From the NCBI GenBank assembly GCA_937904535.1, contig CALELC010000394.1, positions 1 through 10,073 on the forward strand: 10,073 bases of DNA, in the 5' to 3' direction. Position 1 is the stretch's first letter, and each line of letters begins with the position of its first letter. The notes under the pieces are model-generated. The model was not told where the DNA came from. It saw only the letters and a program-made list of their open reading frames with translations, and searched no databases. The position numbers were made by a program, and so were the translations under genes. Origin of the DNA: an uncultured Planctomycetaceae bacterium. Its GTDB lineage: Bacteria; Planctomycetota; Planctomycetia; Pirellulales; Pirellulaceae. Positions 7,976 through 10,073 of this stretch are shown here, in pieces.

Positions 7976-8539
7976 ATGTCACGGTTGTTTTTGGGCAGTG
8001 TTTTGACGGCAGCCTTGGTAGCTGGTGTTGCAATCGCTGCAGAATCCGAGCCCACTGGGCTCAAGCAAGGAGACCCGATCGGCGCGTTCTATGTCACCAA
8101 GGTTGCGGGAGCCGAGGATGACGGCGTGAAAACCGGTCAAGAGCTGTGCTATCGCTGCAAATATGGCCAACGCCCGATGGTGATGGTGTTTACGCGCACC
8201 AACAGCGACAAGCTCAGCAAGTTGGTCAGCGACCTCGATAAGGCCGTTGCCAAACATGACGATGCCCAGTTGCGCGCGTTCGTCACGGTGGTCGGCGAAG
8301 ACCAAAGCAAGTTAAAGGATTCAGCAAAGGAAATTGCTCAAACCGCTGCAGCCAAACAAGTGCCGGTAGCCGTCGCCGCGGACAGCCAAAACGGACCGGC
8401 CAGCTATCGATTGGACCCCAAAGCTGACGTGACGGTGATTCTGGCCAATGAAAGCCAGGTCGTCGCCTCGCACACCTTCCAAGCTGACAGCATCGACAGC
8501 AGCGTTGTGCTGAAGGAAGTTGAAAAGATGATTCAGTAA
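7976..8539 (+). CDS. Small exported thioredoxin-fold-like protein with CxxC motif
   Basis: This 187-aa protein has a clear signal peptide: MSRLF, a hydrophobic core LGSVLTAALVAGVAIAA, and probable cleavage near residues 20-22, with no lipobox. The mature part contains LCYRCKYGQRP, with a CxxC pair at C58 and C61. Then come a strand (MVMVFTR, 68-74), helices, a second strand (AFVTVV, 101-106), and NGPASYRLDPKADVTVIL (139-156), which looks like the cis-proline/strand part of a thioredoxin or TlpA fold. A redox or disulfide role outside the cytoplasm is therefore inferred; a metal-binding CxxC is an alternative. Similar short secreted proteins with a CYRC-like motif are, as I recall, common in Planctomycetes and have no assigned function. 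A good GGAG ribosome site lies 7 nt upstream, and a strong terminator follows, so it is likely transcribed alone. Confidence 0.8.
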   Translation: MSRLFLGSVLTAALVAGVAIAAESEPTGLKQGDPIGAFYVTKVAGAEDDGVKTGQELCYRCKYGQRPMVMVFTRTNSDKLSKLVSDLDKAVAKHDDAQLRAFVTVVGEDQSKLKDSAKEIAQTAAAKQVPVAVAADSQNGPASYRLDPKADVTVILANESQVVASHTFQADSIDSSVVLKEVEKMIQ

Positions 8540-8573
8540 GGCACTCCAGCCTCAGCTGATTTGAAATTGCGAG

Positions 8574-8610
8574 CGGGAAACGCATTGGATTGCGTTTCCC
8601 GTTTATTTTT
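8574..8610 (+). terminator. Intrinsic terminator of the CxxC protein gene
   Basis: A perfect 11-bp stem, CGGGAAACGCA (8574-8584) paired with TGCGTTTCCCG (8591-8601), with a 6-nt loop, is followed directly by TTTATTTTT (8602-8610). It starts 34 bp after the TAA stop. On the minus strand no T-tract follows the stem, so it serves the plus-strand gene mainly. Confidence 0.9.
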
Positions 8611-8627
8611 GCCACGCACCGCGTGGC
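8611..8627. repeat. Short GC-rich palindrome beside the terminator
   Basis: GCCACGC (8611-8617) and GCGTGGC (8621-8627) form a 7-bp hairpin with an ACC loop, starting at the base after the plus-strand T-tract. It has no T-tract on either strand, so it is not an ordinary terminator. It lies 25 bp past the stop of the DUF2141 gene and could stabilise that transcript's 3' end or be a REP-like element. Confidence 0.5.
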
Positions 8628-8651
8628 ACTACTGAGTGCAAGAGCAAGCGT

Positions 8652-9248
8652 TTAGCGGATCGAGATATCAATCGGCTCGCCCGTGATCTTTACCACCGCT
8701 TCGGCATAGTCTGGGGCGCCGGTAAAGCCGCGTGCTCCACCGCTGAATCCATAACGCTCTGAAGGGATGCCCAGCGGATTGCGATCGAGCTGGCCGTTAT
8801 TGTTTTCATCATGGTAGGCGGCGATTGCGAGTTCTTCGATCTCAATCGGCAACCCTAGTTGCCCTTCACAAACCCCGCTCTGAATTGTCCAGCTATCCAG
8901 CCCCAGCGCTCGATTGGGATCATTGAAGGTCTCGGGGGCAATATAGACAGCCAGCTTCATCAATCCGCGGTCGGACGCCGCCCCAAAAATTCGCACCGTA
9001 ATCATGCGCCGGCCAGCCGCTTCATCGATCGCCGCTTGATCGAGATCGAGTGACTCATTGGGATCCTGCGGCAAGACATTGATCGATACCCGTGGGTTGC
9101 CGGAGTCGAATTGGCGGTAGGCAAGCACGGCGGAGCCGACTACCAGGATGATCCCCACCACTCCCAGCAGCAAATTGCCATGATTCTCTTGCCACGGGCT
9201 GGGCTCTGCTAGCAACGCTTCGTTAGGCGATGATTCCGGCAATTCCAT
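8652..9248 (-). CDS. Membrane-anchored DUF2141 family protein
   Basis: This 198-aa protein has a short acidic cytoplasmic tail (residues 1-22), one transmembrane helix (about 25-44, LLLGVVGIILVVGSAVLAY) and an exported C-terminal domain. That domain matches the DUF2141 pattern as I know it: a beta strand with AAYHDENNNGQLDRN (143-157), then GIPSERYGFSGGARG (160-174), then a late APDYAEAVVKI (178-188). The DxNxNGxxD stretch (D147 to D155) looks like a calcium-binding loop. The biochemical function of DUF2141 is not established. I chose the ATG at 9248: TGAGGA sits close in front of it, and MELPESSPNEA makes a natural N-terminal tail. The frame also offers a TTG at 9281 (209 aa) with no Shine-Dalgarno. 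It is divergent from the ABC gene and convergent with the CxxC gene, so it is probably monocistronic. Confidence 0.82.
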   Translation of the reverse strand: MELPESSPNEALLAEPSPWQENHGNLLLGVVGIILVVGSAVLAYRQFDSGNPRVSINVLPQDPNESLDLDQAAIDEAAGRRMITVRIFGAASDRGLMKLAVYIAPETFNDPNRALGLDSWTIQSGVCEGQLGLPIEIEELAIAAYHDENNNGQLDRNPLGIPSERYGFSGGARGFTGAPDYAEAVVKITGEPIDISIR

Positions 9249-9393
9249 ATTCCTCACGGCAAGAATGATCCGATGAGACAAGAGGTAACGTTTTCGCTAA
9301 CTTACCGGTTCGTGGCGGACATTGCGGACGGTTGACCGGCGAAAGACCTAAAGGAATTTCGGTCGCCACGGCGAATGCCATCATTCATAGATT

Positions 9394-10073
9394 ATGACCA
9401 TGGACAAGGGCCCCTCCCAGACCGCTACACCGCTCGGCGTCGCGCCAGGCGCGGCACTGGCCACGGTAACACCACGGCGCGTCGCAGCGGCCAGCGTGCC
9501 GCAGCCGCGAGGTCTCGCCGTTGTGCCTGAGGTGACGCTCCGGGTGGAGCATCTCCGCAAACGGTATCGGCGGGTTCAAGCACTGCAAGATGTTTCGTTT
9601 TCGCTCCGCGCCGGCGAGCGACTGGCGTTGCTCGGGCCCAATGGCGCTGGCAAAACGACATTGATTCGCTGTTTGGCCGGTCGCACCAAACCGGACGGCG
9701 GCACCCTTGAACTGCTCGGCGAACAGCTGCCACCGAGCGGCCGACGGGAACGGCTGGGATTGGTGCCGCAGGATCTTGCACTCTATTCCGATTTAACCGC
9801 CGCGGAGAACCTCTTCGCGTTTGCCCGTTTCCACGGTCTCCGCGGCGTCGAACTGCGCCGGCAAGTCGAATGGGCACTGGAATGGACCGGGCTAGCGGAC
9901 CGCCGTGGGGAACTCGTGGGCGGATTTTCAGGCGGCATGAAACGTCGCGTCAATCTGGCATGCGGGGTTATGCACTCACCACGCGTGCTGTTGCTCGACG
10001 AGCCCACCGTTGGAGTCGATCCTCAGAGCCGCCAGCGAATCTTTGAAATGTTGGACGAGCTCCGTGAGAGCGG
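9394..10073 (+). CDS. ABC transporter ATP-binding subunit, ABC-2/DrrA-like (3' partial)
   Basis: This is the nucleotide-binding subunit of an ABC exporter, cut off by the right edge after about 226 codons. Counting from the ATG at 9394: Walker A GPNGAGKT (81-88), Q-loop glutamine Q126 in LVPQDLALYSDLTAAENL, signature FSGGM (178-182, a common variant of LSGGQ), and Walker B VLLLDEP (198-204) followed by TVGVDPQSR. The FSGGM plus PTVGVDPQSR combination and the Q-loop context are typical of the ABC-2/DrrA/NatA group, so the permease probably lies just downstream. The frame starts after TAG at 9388. ATGs at 9394 and 9400 both lack a Shine-Dalgarno and add about 45 Ala/Pro/Val-rich residues before the domain. 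GTG at 9523, with GAGG 10 nt upstream, would give a conventional N-terminus. The substrate is unknown. Confidence 0.88.
   Translation, partial: MTMDKGPSQTATPLGVAPGAALATVTPRRVAAASVPQPRGLAVVPEVTLRVEHLRKRYRRVQALQDVSFSLRAGERLALLGPNGAGKTTLIRCLAGRTKPDGGTLELLGEQLPPSGRRERLGLVPQDLALYSDLTAAENLFAFARFHGLRGVELRRQVEWALEWTGLADRRGELVGGFSGGMKRRVNLACGVMHSPRVLLLDEPTVGVDPQSRQRIFEMLDELRES

Noticed and set aside
9332..9360. TTGACC as a -35 box for the ABC gene
   Set aside because: No acceptable -10 hexamer lies 16-18 bp downstream; the best match is poor.
9425..9877. Minus-strand open frame of 150 codons
   Set aside because: It is antisense to the ABC ATPase, whose Walker A, Q-loop, signature and Walker B motifs are all in the plus frame.

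Overview
The window looks like a piece of a planctomycete chromosome, probably from the Pirellulales/Rhodopirellula side of the phylum. The main reason is the 4.3-kb minus-strand gene. It combines an SGNH-like domain, the PVC-type membrane-bound dehydrogenase domain, HEAT-like repeats and a planctomycete CxxCH heme domain, an architecture known mainly from Planctomycetes and Verrucomicrobia. Moderate-to-high GC, weak or absent Shine-Dalgarno sites at several starts, and many exported or membrane-anchored proteins fit this. The lineage call is an inference from protein families; no rRNA or tRNA gene is visible.

Layout, left to right. (1) 1-1824, plus: the 3' part of a large AAA+ ATPase with a coiled-coil tail, open at the left edge. 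(2) 1825-1949: a convergent gap with a strong hairpin terminator whose U-tract serves the minus-strand gene. (3) 1950-6293 (or 6350), minus: the giant exported monoheme dehydrogenase-like protein. (4) 6294-6718: a non-coding gap with a 61-bp-period tandem repeat and a 15-bp tandem duplication. (5) 6719-7756, minus: a Tas-like aldo/keto reductase. (6) 7757-7975: a divergent intergenic region with a plausible sigma70-type promoter for the next gene. (7) 7976-8539, plus: a small exported thioredoxin-fold-like protein with a CxxC motif, followed by a clear intrinsic terminator. (8) 8652-9248, minus: a membrane-anchored DUF2141 protein. (9) 9394 to the right edge, plus: the 5' part of an ABC-2-type ATP-binding subunit with an Ala/Pro-rich N-terminal extension.

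There is little sign of a shared operon. Neighbouring genes mostly face each other or away from each other, and the only same-strand adjacent pair (aldo/keto reductase, then the heme protein) is separated by more than 400 bp of repeat-bearing sequence. A loose redox theme (aldo/keto reductase, heme dehydrogenase, CxxC protein) is visible, but joint function is not supported by gene order. I found no CRISPR array, integrase, transposase, toxin-antitoxin pair or defence island. The most notable items are the substituted active site of the SGNH-like domain, the tandem repeat array, and the AAA+/coiled-coil protein whose N-terminal half lies outside the window.
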